Shown here piece by piece: positions 36,001 to 45,348 of a stretch of DNA of 64,000 nucleotides; the first letter of the stretch is position 1; each line of letters starts with the position of its first letter. Source of the DNA: Acorus gramineus. Its lineage: Eukaryota > Streptophyta > Magnoliopsida > Acorales > Acoraceae. The position numbers and the translations under genes are program-made. The stretch lies in the NCBI GenBank assembly GCA_030737835.1, contig CM060857.1, forward strand, positions 11,605,496-11,669,495. The letters run 5' to 3'. The notes beneath the pieces are model-generated. The model saw nothing but the letters and a program-made list of their open reading frames with translations, did not search any database and was not told the origin of the DNA.

Positions 36001-36700
36001 CCCACATACAAATATATAAGTATATGAATATACATGTACAATGTCAAACACTCAAAAAGAATTTTTAATATGGGTCAATCAGAGTGCAAAACAAAAATTA
36101 TATAATGTGATCATAAATTTTCATTGAAAATATTTTCTTTTATCTAGGCGAGAGACTATTTACTCCCAATATTTTTCACAAATACTTAACCTTTTTTTTA
36201 TTATTAGTTATGCATGAATATTTTTTCACAGAACTCAATCAAATATTTCTACAAATACTTTTGCAATATCATGTTGTTTATTATTTAATAATGACATGGC
36301 TTATCAGAAATGTGAATATTTTAGATGTAAATAATGCCTTCAAATTTTTAGGGATAATTCGAAGCTGACTTCGTGCGGAGGGAACAGGCAGGTGTTCTAA
36401 GGCCATCACAGTGAGGTCTCTCTCTCTCTCTCTCTCTCTCTCGCTTTGATGTTATGTTGAATCTAATGCTTGGAATTGAATTTGTTGGTTTTTTTAGAGT
36501 GATGTTGATGTGAGTTGGGTGATTTGAGACATGTATTTGTGTAGATGCATGAGGAGTATTTCTTTGATTGCGAATTCAAGCATAGGTTTTTTTTTTTTTT
36601 TGTGTTAGGTCATTTAGATTCAAGGAGCTGTCAAACTAATTCCCTATTTTTGAGAAGTGTCAGGTACTCAGGTACAAATACAAAATCTTAGACAGGTTTA
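36001..36700. other. AT-rich spacer
   Basis: Contains a (CT)n microsatellite at about 36417-36441 and a poly-T run near 36587-36601. No gene was recognised. Confidence 0.4.
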
Positions 36701-36930
36701 GGGTGCGTTTGGTTGCGCGATTGCAAAATTGATTCTGCAGGAATCTGCGATTGCAAACTGATTCTGCAGGAAGCTCACTTTCTCAGCTTTCTGAAATCGC
36801 AGCTTTTGGGCACTATTTGCCTGAAATCTGTGTGCAGGAAGCTGCTACAGTAAAACTGTTTGGTTGCATGATTGTAAACGCAGCTTCCTGCAATCGCAAT
36901 CGCAGCGCAATCGCACAACCAAACGCACCC
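36701..36930. mobile_element. Tourist-like MITE with TTA target duplication
   Basis: 230 bp with inverted ends GGGTGCGTTTGGTTGCGCGA and the matching CGCACAACCAAACGCACCC. A direct TTA repeat lies on both sides (36698-36700, 36931-36933). The interior alternates GCGATTGCAAACTGATTCTG words. Ends and duplication indicate a PIF/Harbinger (Tourist) MITE. Confidence 0.75.
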
Positions 36931-36933
36931 TTA

Positions 36934-37588
36934 GTAGATTAAACCAATATGTTGACATATTTGTTTGTTGGGGGGGTCTCGCTAACTTGTCAAATACTAA
37001 GACCAGCATCAGGTATGTCCTTTTCCCCTTATCCTACTTAATGAATTCACTTAATTTGTTTTTTTCTATCTTTAGAATTGTTGCATCTAACCAGGTCCTG
37101 GTTCAACTTCCATGAGGAGTCCTTCTTCCTGTTCTTGTTGCTTCTAGGTACCTGATGTCCTTCTCATTATCTTTTGATGCATAGTTTATATATCTAGTGT
37201 TATGGATGGAATGGAATACATTTAGATTTGTATAATCTGTTTGTTTTGTTCCCTTGACAAACACTAACCCGGTCAAGCTTCAGTTTGGCACCAGTGAGTC
37301 CCTTGTCTCTTCTTATTTATCTCCTTCTATGTGGCATGGCATGCTAACTTCTGAATTTTATTGGCAGAAACCATTTCTTATTTCAAATTTTGGAGATATT
37401 TTCACGTTTTCAATTCTTGGGATGTTTGTTGCTTCGGTCGTCACGGGTGTTTTAGTGTAACTGCTTTGATTGTCCTGGTCTGGTTTTGCTTAAGCTATTT
37501 GAGCATTGTCACTAGATTAATTGTGATTGTCTCTCTCTCTCTCTCTCTCTCTCTCTATTGCTGCAGTTTTTTTTTTTTTTTTTTTTAA
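36934..37588. other. Spacer with (CT)n and poly-T tracts
   Basis: No gene was recognised. A (CT)n run at about 37531-37556 is followed by a poly-T run to about 37586, directly before the small element into which the MULE inserted. Confidence 0.4.
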
Positions 37589-37640
37589 GAAAAATGATAT
37601 GTCTAGCCCCTTGTATAGGGGTTGGGATCTCCTGTGTAAG

Positions 37641-38094
37641 TAGGGGTGGTAAACGAGCCGAACGAGCCGAGCTTTGACCTGCTCAGGCTCGGCTCGTTTA
37701 GTATCAGGCTCGGCTCGGGCTCGGCTCGGTTCGGGAACGAGCTTCATTTTGTGTTCAAGCTCGGCTCGTTGGGCTCGTGAAAAGCTCGGTTAAAGCTCGG
37801 CTCGGGCTCGTTTAGCTAAAAAAAATCTTGTTTAGCATTTAAGAAGTCACATTTCATAAATCACAACACCTTATACATGTGAAAGTAACATAAGTTCGGG
37901 CTCGGGCTCGGCTCGTTAACCTTTTTTCAGTTAAGTAAACGAGCTCGTCTAGGCTCGGGCTCGGCTCGGGCTCAGCTCGTTTACAAACCGAGCTTTAAAA
38001 ATTGTTCAAGCTCGGCTCGTTTGTCTAATCGAACGAGCCTAAGCGAGCTTTAACCGAGCCGAGCCCGAGCTGCTCGGCTCGTTTACCAGCCCTA
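37641..38094. mobile_element. hAT-like MITE inserted in the left MULE terminal repeat
   Basis: 454 bp with near-perfect 20-bp inverted ends (TAGGGGTGGTAAACGAGCCG and TAGGGCTGGTAAACGAGCCG) and a perfect 8-bp direct repeat tgtgtaag (37633-37640, 38095-38102). The 8-bp duplication and TAGGG ends indicate the hAT superfamily. The interior is packed with GCTCGGCTCG/CGAGCCGAGC words. It interrupts the MULE terminal repeat about 22 bp from the element's tip. Confidence 0.85.
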
Positions 38095-38102
38095 TGTGTA
38101 AG

Positions 38103-39211
38103 TGACACAGAGACGTCCTGTGCATGCAAATCACCGTGTGACGCGTGGATGAAGGGGGGCACGTGAGTGGCATGTGAGGAACTAATGAGATGGGAACGCC
38201 AGTGACGCCGTCAGCCTCTGTTAAGGCAGCACACGTGAGCAGCAGTTTTTCTTTTTTAAAGTGGTTCTTGTAAGTCTCTGTTTTGTGTTTTGTGAAAACC
38301 CTAGCCACCATTGTCAATCCCCTCTACCACACCGACCCAATGCACTGCCGATCTAGAAGACACCGTCGATTCCTCCGCTGATCTCCTCCATTACCGTCCC
38401 CCTCCACCGCTGGTTCCCACATTGAATCAACCACCATTGTCAGCCTCCTTCCACCGGCGATCCCTTTTTAAGGGTTTGTATAATTTTTTTAACATAGTCT
38501 TGATGAAATTTTGCTTATGTAGGGCTTTGATTCATTTATTGTTTTGTTTAATTACTTAGGGTTTTTTTCCTTCAAAAATGGGTTTCTAAGTTTTGTTGGG
38601 TTGTTTCTTGAAGAGTTTGTAAAAAAAAAAATTCAAGGGTTTGCCTTTGTTATTTTGTCTGTAGAAGTTATTTTTTTTAATTTCTTTTGTAATGCCTTAA
38701 TATGACTTTGAAGATTGTAGTATCCCTAACCTGTGGAGTTGCCTATCATATTTAATTGGAAATAGATGTAGAGGGAGTGTAGAGGGAATGTCACTCTGCA
38801 TCTAAGGTGACTTTAGACCACTTATTCTAAATAAAATTTATATGCTCTGAATCATTTTTGACAGTTATTCTCACCACATCTGAAAGATTTGTGACATGTA
38901 CTCTGTTTTATTATATCTCTTTATAGTGATGACTGATGAGAATTTCATGTAATGAAGAGAACCAAATGGACAAAAGAGTATTATTACAGATTTGTTTTTT
39001 TTTATTTATCCTAAATGTTTTATTTTTTTTAACAAATTTGTTTTTATTTTATAATGCATCAGTTAAGAGTTTGCTTGGCTAGATTTTAAAGTGCTTGTAA
39101 GGTTTTCTATAATGTTGGATTATAAGGATTTTTTTATATTTTGATTTTATTTTTTATCCATGCCTGTTTTTTTTTTTAACAGATTGGATCTTAGCTGAAT
39201 ATTTTATTAAC
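38103..39211 (+). promoter_or_regulatory. Left subterminal region and leader of the MULE transposase gene
   Basis: Includes the inner part of the left terminal region, a GAAAACCCTAGCCACCATT start-like sequence near 38296, and a long AT-rich stretch. A likely leader intron ends at the acceptor TTTTTTAACAG near 39182, shortly before the ATG at 39212. No coding exon was supported in between. Confidence 0.4.
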
Positions 39212-41648
39212 ATGGAAGGAGACAATGAGTTTGTTGAAGAATGTAGTTATAATTGTATGCCTGAAATTGGTATGGCATTCGATTCTGAAGATAGTGCCTA
39301 TCAATTCTACAACACATATGCAAGATCAGTTGGATTTAGCATTCGAAGAAGTGATGCACATAAGTCCAATGGCATACTACGTAAGCGAAAATTCTGTTGT
39401 TCTAAAGAAGGGTTCAAAGGGGTTGATAAACGAAAAGCTTTGCAGCCACAGCCCGAGACAAGAACAGGATGTGAGGCACATATGGTTATCATTTATCAAT
39501 CTTCTGGTTCGTATCTTGTCAGTAAATTTGAAGAAAACCACAATCATGATCTTGTTCCAACCCCCTTGCGCCATAATTTGAGGTCACATAGAAAAATTGG
39601 AAAAGCTCAAGCTGCTCAGGTTGATATCATAGATGGTTCGGGATTAGCACCGAAGACAGTTATAGATTTGATGAGTGGATAAGTTGGAGGTATACGGAAT
39701 CTTGGTTTTGTTTTGAATGATGTAAAGTCTTACCTCCGCACCAAAAGAGAAACAAGAATGGAGAATGGAATTGCGGGTGCTCTTATTCAGTATTTTAAGA
39801 ATAAGCAAAAGCAAAATCCTTCTTTCTTTCACTCAATGCAACTTGATACCGATGAACAAATAACCAATGTGTTTTGGGCCGATGCTAGGTCTATTGTCGA
39901 TTATGCACATTATGGAGATGTTGTTTGCTTTGATACAACCTATCGTACAAATAATCATGGAAGACCATTTGCACCATTCGTTGGGGTTAATAATCATAGG
40001 CAAACAATTATTTTTGGTGGTGCATTACTTTATGATGAGACGGCTGACTCATTTATTTGGTTGGTTGAAACTTTTCTTGAAGCAATGTCTGGAAGACGTC
40101 CGAAGACTATTCTAACAGATCACTCAGCGGCAATGGCCAAAGCTATTTCAATTGTTCTACCAGATACTCGTCATCGGCTCTGTGTTTGGCACTTGACTCA
40201 AAATGCAACAAAACATCTTGGACATCTTTATGCTACTGAAGGTTTTAGAAATGACTTCTATGCTTGTATTTATGGGTATGAGACGGAGGATGAGTTCTTA
40301 GATGCTTGGAAAGTGATGCTTGAAAAATACAATCTTGAAAGTAATAAATGGCTACAACAAACTTTTGCTGAAAAGGAGAAATGGGCTCTAGTGTATGGGA
40401 GGGATACATTCTGTGCAGACATGAAGAGTACACAACGTAGTGAAAGTTTCAATGCTCTTCTGAGACGCTATTTGAACTCAAAGCACGATCCATTGCGTTT
40501 CTTTCAGCATTTTGATAGGGTTATGGATGACCGACGTGAAAGTGAATTGAATGCTGATTTCAAGATGATGGATACGATCCCCGTAATTCCATTTCATGCT
40601 CCGATGGTGTCATGTGTCGCATCAGTTTACACGCCAGAGATCCTTGAGTTGTTTCAAGCAGAGTATGGAAAATCTCTTAGTTGTTCTATCTACATTCATG
40701 GGGAGGTGGGACATATGATACAGTACAAAGTTCACAGATATCGTGGTAGTGAGAGGACCATTTTTATAATCTCTCTACTGATATGGTCTATCTACATTCA
40801 TGGGGAGGTGGGACATATGATACAGTACAAAGTTCACAGATATCGTGGTAGTGAAAGGACCATTTTTTATAATTCCTCTATTGATATGGTCACTTGTAGC
40901 TGTAAAAAATTTGAATTTATGGGTATCCAATGTTGTCATGTTTTAAAAGTACTTGACCACAGAAACATCAAGGAGCTTCCACAACTATATATCTTGAAGA
41001 GGTGGACCAGAGATGCAAAATCTGGCGTTGTGCCTCATGTTCTTCTTCAGTACAGGTTGATCCTATATCTGAATTGGGAAGACGTTTCCAAGAATTAAGT
41101 CATGGTCTCATTCAAGTGGCATCAAAGGCGGCTGAAACACACCATTCAACAAATCTTGTAAAACGCCGCACAAATGAGATGATGAGGGAGGTTGAGGAAG
41201 ACTTGAGAAAATCTTCTACAACATATGAAGATGATAACGTGCAAGATGATGAGGGAGAGGATCCTAGTAACAACGAGGTCGCCAAAGGCTTTAAAAGAAG
41301 AGGAAAGAAGACTGTGGGAGGGAAACCCCAAAAAAGATGGATCGGCGGGATGGAAAGGAGATCACGAGGTCAAAGCTCCCAAACTCAACATGAACCCCAT
41401 ATTGCGAGTCACAGTGTTCCATTATTTCAGCCAATGGTTGGGAACTATGATAATAGTGAAGGAATGCATTCAATGACTCAATTGCTTCAGGTATATTTCA
41501 TATATTTTACTTTTAGAAATATTTATTAAATGGCGCATTAATATATGAATTTGTATCACAGGCACAAGAATCTCTTTTTTATCCTACTCAAATGAGTCAA
41601 TCTTCTCAAAATTTATCTGAAGAATGGAGGAGGAATACAGATTACTGA
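39212..41648 (+). pseudogene. MULE transposase, FAR1/FRS-type, inactivated
   Basis: An N-terminal FAR1 DNA-binding zinc domain (FDSEDSAYQFYNTYARSVGF, then CC..K, GCEAHM, NHNHDL) is followed by the MULE transposase core with VVCFDTTY and ILTDHSAAMAKA aspartates, RLCVWHLTQNATKH and QRSESFN. A SWIM finger (CSCKKFEFMGIQCCH) follows. The text resembles the FRS5 group. Damage: a TAA at 39680-39682 where the family usually has Gln before VGG; a 102-bp tandem repeat at 40685-40889; a frameshift near 41020-41055, after which the C-terminal frame continues. A normal-looking intron (41491-41561) then joins LLQ to AQESLFYP and the stop at 41648. The core motifs are otherwise well kept, so decay is recent or the copy was trans-mobilised. 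Confidence 0.85.
40685..40889 (+). repeat. 102/103-bp tandem duplication in the transposase
   Basis: Unit 1 is 40685-40786 (102 bp) and unit 2 is 40787-40889 (103 bp). They are nearly identical; unit 1 lacks one T in the ACCATTTTTT run and has a few substitutions after it. The duplication repeats IYIHGEVGHMIQYKVHRYRG in frame. Confidence 0.85.
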
Positions 41649-42990
41649 GCAGATCACAGTTCTATGCTTATAATGAAGAATGTTTTGGTTTTTTGGGTTT
41701 TATTTAATTTGGGTGTCTTTGTTATGCTTGTACTGAGGAACATGTCTTAAGAACTATTTTGGATGTCTTTGTTATGCTTGTACTGAGGAACATGTCTTAA
41801 GAACTATTTTGGATGTCTTTGTTATGCTTGTACTGAGGAACATGTCTTAAGAACTATTTTGGATGTCTTTGTTATGTTTTCTAGATGGATAACATCTTTA
41901 GTGCCTTCCATATATCCATGATTCCATCTTAAGAACTATTAATAGTGTTGTGTCTGATAGTGATTTTGTTGGAGGCAGTTCCATGTCAATGTCCTTCTTA
42001 CATCACTGTATAAATAATTTGGAAGTCATGTGGTTACATGCTTGGATGTTATTGGCTAGATTTTTTGTATATGGAGCTTTCAGTTATCCCTTAATTTTAT
42101 TTACAAATTCTTTGAGGTTTTATTCCTTAACTGATATTTGTATAATTTTTTGTTGGTTTATAGATTGTCAAGTGACAAGTGGGTTGAATTTTGAACGGGT
42201 TCATGATTTGTCTGTCTTAATTGATGATGAAGATTACTAAGATTTTAGTAGTGTTCTATTGTTGATAATTTAGAAGTCCTGCTATTACATGCTTGGACGG
42301 ATTTTAGTAGTGTTATATTGTTGAATATATGGTTCCGACCAGCATTGACAATTTCCAGATTCCAGAACTGAGAGTAATGGATTACACATCTATAATTTTA
42401 TATGAAAATTGACCAAACATCTAAGCCATAAACACAAACCATACAAATTTCATTGAATCAGTCACTCTCTAATTTAACCTTCAAACTCAACTTTTTTCCT
42501 CTAAAAACAAAGTCTTCTTTACTAAAAAGGAAGATGGCTCAATAGAAAAAGCACGACTCAGAGTCAGTCATATGAAGAAGCATAAATAGGTACAGATTAG
42601 AAAAAGCAATTCAAGCAACTGAGATGTTAATACAAGATATACACAATGTGACCAAACAAAAACAGGGTATCCAAGCCGAATAACATCATCTCATGTATCT
42701 TCATTACAAAAATGGGGGAGACTGAAAATCATCATACACCAGACACAACTAATAAAAAAAAATGGAATCATCCCTGCAAGATACAAGATACATCTTTCTT
42801 CATACAACAACGAATTATCCCTGCAAAGTAATCTGCAAAGAAGCTGATGACATGAAAGAAACAAGGAACAACACCCATGTAGTCATTCAATTTCCCTGTG
42901 AAGAGATACCTTTTATTTGTTCACATCCTATCTAATTCATCATTCATCATTCATCATTCAAATTCAAATTGAAAGGAAAAAAAATTGCAT
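41649..42990. other. MULE interior between the two convergent genes
   Basis: Contains the 50-bp minisatellite described separately, AT-rich sequence with short frames that look non-coding, and the likely 3' UTRs of both convergent genes. Confidence 0.4.
41714..41880 (+). repeat. 50-bp minisatellite, 3.3 copies
   Basis: Head-to-tail 50-bp units start at 41714, 41764, 41814 and 41864. Each begins TGTCTTTGTTATGCTTGTAC, continues TGAGGAACATGTCTTAAGAA and ends CTATTTTGGA. The copies are virtually identical, so the expansion is recent. It lies about 65 bp downstream of the transposase stop. Confidence 0.9.
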
Positions 42991-43042
42991 AAATATAATC
43001 CATCATTCATAAAATTCTTCAAAGAAAGAAATTACATAATCC

Positions 43043-43474
43043 TTACATACGAAAGAGGATGAGGGAGAGGAGAATTACAATAATAACTAATAAAACCAAA
43101 ATCCCAAACAGGATCCCAAACATGATCCCCACTGTGATAGGCTGCAGATTCTGTTGGATTGAAGGAGCTACTTCTAAACCTCCAGCCAGCAATGGTTCTT
43201 CAACTGCCTCTTTTGTGCCGACCACTCTTTCTGGTGTTGGATTGAATGTTTCTTCAAACTTTTCATTATGATCCCCATAATTAATTGGATACATCCATTC
43301 AAAATAATTGCAATTTCTAGCATTGCATGAGTAGTATAGTTTTCCAGGGTTTTTATCTGATTCAGATACTTTAACTACTGCTCTATTTTTACAGTTTATA
43401 CAAACTTTGTTTTTGAATAATAGTTGACTAACATTGTTCCTCGAAGAATAACTCGATGAAGCCATGTGTGACAT
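43043..43474 (-). CDS. GRF-type zinc-finger protein with C-terminal membrane helix, MULE-borne
   Basis: A 143-residue frame starting MSHMASSSYS. A GRF finger occupies residues 25-60, with Cys25, Cys28, Cys50 and Cys55, the NPGK turn at 42-45 and the aromatic YFEW at 57-60. An acidic linker is followed by a long hydrophobic helix at about 114-141 and a short RM tail, predicting a tail-anchored membrane protein. The exon is preceded by an acceptor (TTTTGTAG/CAAC) at 43479, so upstream non-coding exons probably start near the right end of the MULE. GRF fingers bind single-stranded nucleic acid in other proteins; the role here is unknown. It faces the transposase gene convergently. The frame is intact, unlike the transposase. 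Confidence 0.75.
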   Translation of the reverse strand: MSHMASSSYSSRNNVSQLLFKNKVCINCKNRAVVKVSESDKNPGKLYYSCNARNCNYFEWMYPINYGDHNEKFEETFNPTPERVVGTKEAVEEPLLAGGLEVAPSIQQNLQPITVGIMFGILFGILVLLVIIVILLSLILFRM

Positions 43475-43479
43475 GTTGC

Positions 43480-44146
43480 TACAAAAGAACAGGCATATCA
43501 ACCAATGCTTGAATTCATTATAAACATTTTGATAGTATTTAAAAATATTATGCCACAAATTCAAATTGGTACACAACTAGTACAAGATATTAAAACACAC
43601 ACAACATACTGAACATAAAACTGCCTTCAATACAAGTCAGATGTGTAGAAGTTCTCTATATACCTATATTCTTGCTATCATGTCAGTTACACTATCATGA
43701 ATTACACAACAATAAAAGAAAACAAGTAGTCCACTGCAAGTAGTCCTCATATTAGAATCAGGGTCTTCATAATTAGGCCGCTAATTTTATGTAAACCTCT
43801 TTTGTTCTCTATTCAAGGTAGCTTCTTCAAAGGTGGGGGATAAAGTTTAAACAGGATGCAAGGTTGACATAACCATGAAATAGACAGCCTGCTCATTCAT
43901 GCATTCAAACAATTCATTTACCAACACCTCATTCTGGACAATAGCATTTCAGTCACATACATAGCTTCTTCATACATATATAAAATAGAAAAAGTCATTG
44001 ACATAACCATGAAATAGACAGCCTTAACACTCCCACGAAATCACATATTATTCAAATGTAGGAAGTCATCAAAATTTACAACCAAGTCTATTTCAACTAT
44101 ATTTTTCAAATGCATCAGACAGGGGAGGGGGACGAACCTCTGAGTT
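43480..44146. other. Upstream intronic region of the GRF-finger gene
   Basis: AT-rich MULE interior. It probably contains the leader intron of the minus-strand GRF gene. No coding exon was recognised. Confidence 0.35.
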
Positions 44147-44740
44147 GGTGAAGGGGTCAGACAGGGGATCGGCAGGTGTTGGCGGAGGGGATCGGCAGGT
44201 GTTGGCGGAGGGGGTCGTGAAGGGTTCCGATAGTGGATCGTCAGGCGTCGGTGAATGGTTCGGACGGGGGATCGTCAGGCGTCGGTGAACAGTTCGAACA
44301 GAGGATCGTTAGGCGTCGTTGGCAGGCATTGTGAAGGCTTCGGACAGGGATTCTCAAGCGTCGGTGGTGCCGGTCAGCGGTGCCGGACGGTCGTGGCAGA
44401 AGAGGGTGGCTAGGGTTTCAAAGAGGAAAGAATGGTGGCTAACAAAGTGAGGAGGTGAAGGGGTCAGACAGGGGATCGGCAGGTGTTGGCGGAGGGGGTC
44501 GTGAAGGGTTCCGATAGTGGATCGTCAGGCGTCGGTGAATGGTTCGGACGGGGGATCGTCAGGCGTCGGTGAACAGTTCGTCGTTGGCAGGCATTGTGAA
44601 GGCTTCGGACAGGGATTCTCAAGCGTCGGTGGTGCCGGTCAGCGGTGCCGGTTAGCGGTGCCGGACGGTGGTGGCAGAAGAGGGTGGCTAGGGTTTCAAA
44701 GAGGAAAGAATGGTGGCTAACAAAGTGAGGAGAGAGAAGA
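44147..44740. repeat. 307-bp tandem duplication near the right MULE end
   Basis: Units 44147-44453 and 44454-44740 are head-to-tail copies sharing GGTGAAGGGGTCAGACAGGG, GATCGTCAGGCGTCGG and TGGCTAGGGTTTCAAAGAGG. Unit 1 has an extra internal repeat of GGGGATCGGCAGGTGTTGGC. The sequence is GC-rich with short GGATCGTCAGGCGTCGGTGA sub-repeats. On the minus strand it includes the ACCCTAGCCACC leader-like motif. Confidence 0.85.
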
Positions 44741-44865
44741 TGGAGGGTATTCATACCCTCCATCATTTAATCCCAACCGTCCATATTAAATCGGACGGTG
44801 GGAACGCCAAAAAAAAAAAACTAAAAAAACTTAAACGACTTGGACGGTGGTGATCGACCGACTTG

Positions 44866-44962
44866 GACGGTGGTGATCGCTGTTCACGCCAGATCACGCC
44901 GTTTCTTTTGGCCAGATCACGCCGTTTCTTCACGCCAGTTCACGCCGTTTCTTCACGCCAGG
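44866..44962. repeat. Short tandem repeats in the right subterminal region
   Basis: Irregular repeats of CACGCCGTTTCTTCACGCCA, plus a duplicated GACTTGGACGGTGGTGATCG just upstream, lie within about 150 bp of the right terminus. Such subterminal repeats often bind transposase in Mutator elements. Confidence 0.6.
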
Positions 44963-45348
44963 TGTCGCGGTCTCATTGGTGTTCACAGGCTCACCCTGTG
45001 TCACTTACACAGGAGATCCCAACCCCTTGTATAGTTTCATTTGTAGCCCACACCAGTTTTTTTATATATAAAAAAAATCATACACTTTTCATTGAAATAT
45101 ATAATGTTATATGAAATAAAGTATATACTGAGATATAATAGTGTATTTTTTTTTATTTTGAAAAAATAAAATGTTTTTTTACGCCATACACTATAATAGA
45201 ACTCCATACAGTATGATAGTGCAATGTATATTATACTATCATAGTACATGAGACTATAAAACAGACTGAGTGTATCAACGCTCGTCCTACAAACTCATAA
45301 ATTAGTTAGGCTCTTGGCGAATTTGGGGCCCATAGATATTTTTTGATT

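Larger units (their letters stand above)
37619..45025. mobile_element. Mutator-like element (MULE) with transposase and GRF-finger gene
   Basis: The termini are GGGTTGGGATCTCCTGTGTA on the left and TACACAGGAGATCCCAACCC on the right. They continue as matching inverted repeat (AGTGACACAG) once a nested MITE is removed. A perfect 9-bp direct repeat cttgtatag flanks it (37610-37618, 45026-45034), the Mutator signature. Length is 7407 bp, or about 6945 bp without the nested MITE and its duplication. It carries a FAR1/FRS-type transposase on + and a GRF-zinc-finger membrane protein on -, pointing at each other. Both ends carry an ACCCTAGCCACC leader-like motif reading inwards, suggesting paired promoters. 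Confidence 0.85.
37589..45283 (-). mobile_element. Family D small element, copy 2, split by the MULE
   Basis: 37589-37618 (AAATGATATGTCTAGCCCC..) and 45026-45283 (ending CTGAGTGTATCAACGCTC) match, in reverse orientation, the two ends and interior of family D copies at 6195 and 45349. Removing the MULE and one 9-bp duplication restores a contiguous element of about 280 bp. Confidence 0.6.

Noticed and set aside
41714..41880. CRISPR-like array
   Set aside because: Units are contiguous 50-bp repeats without unique spacers, in a eukaryotic transposon.
41950..42240. 96-codon frame in the MULE interior as a third transposon gene
   Set aside because: No recognisable domain, biased AT-rich composition and no splice context; not supportable.
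44464..44766. Pro/His/Arg-rich frames near the right MULE end
   Set aside because: They fall in a 307-bp GC-rich tandem duplication and differ between the two units; no family resemblance.
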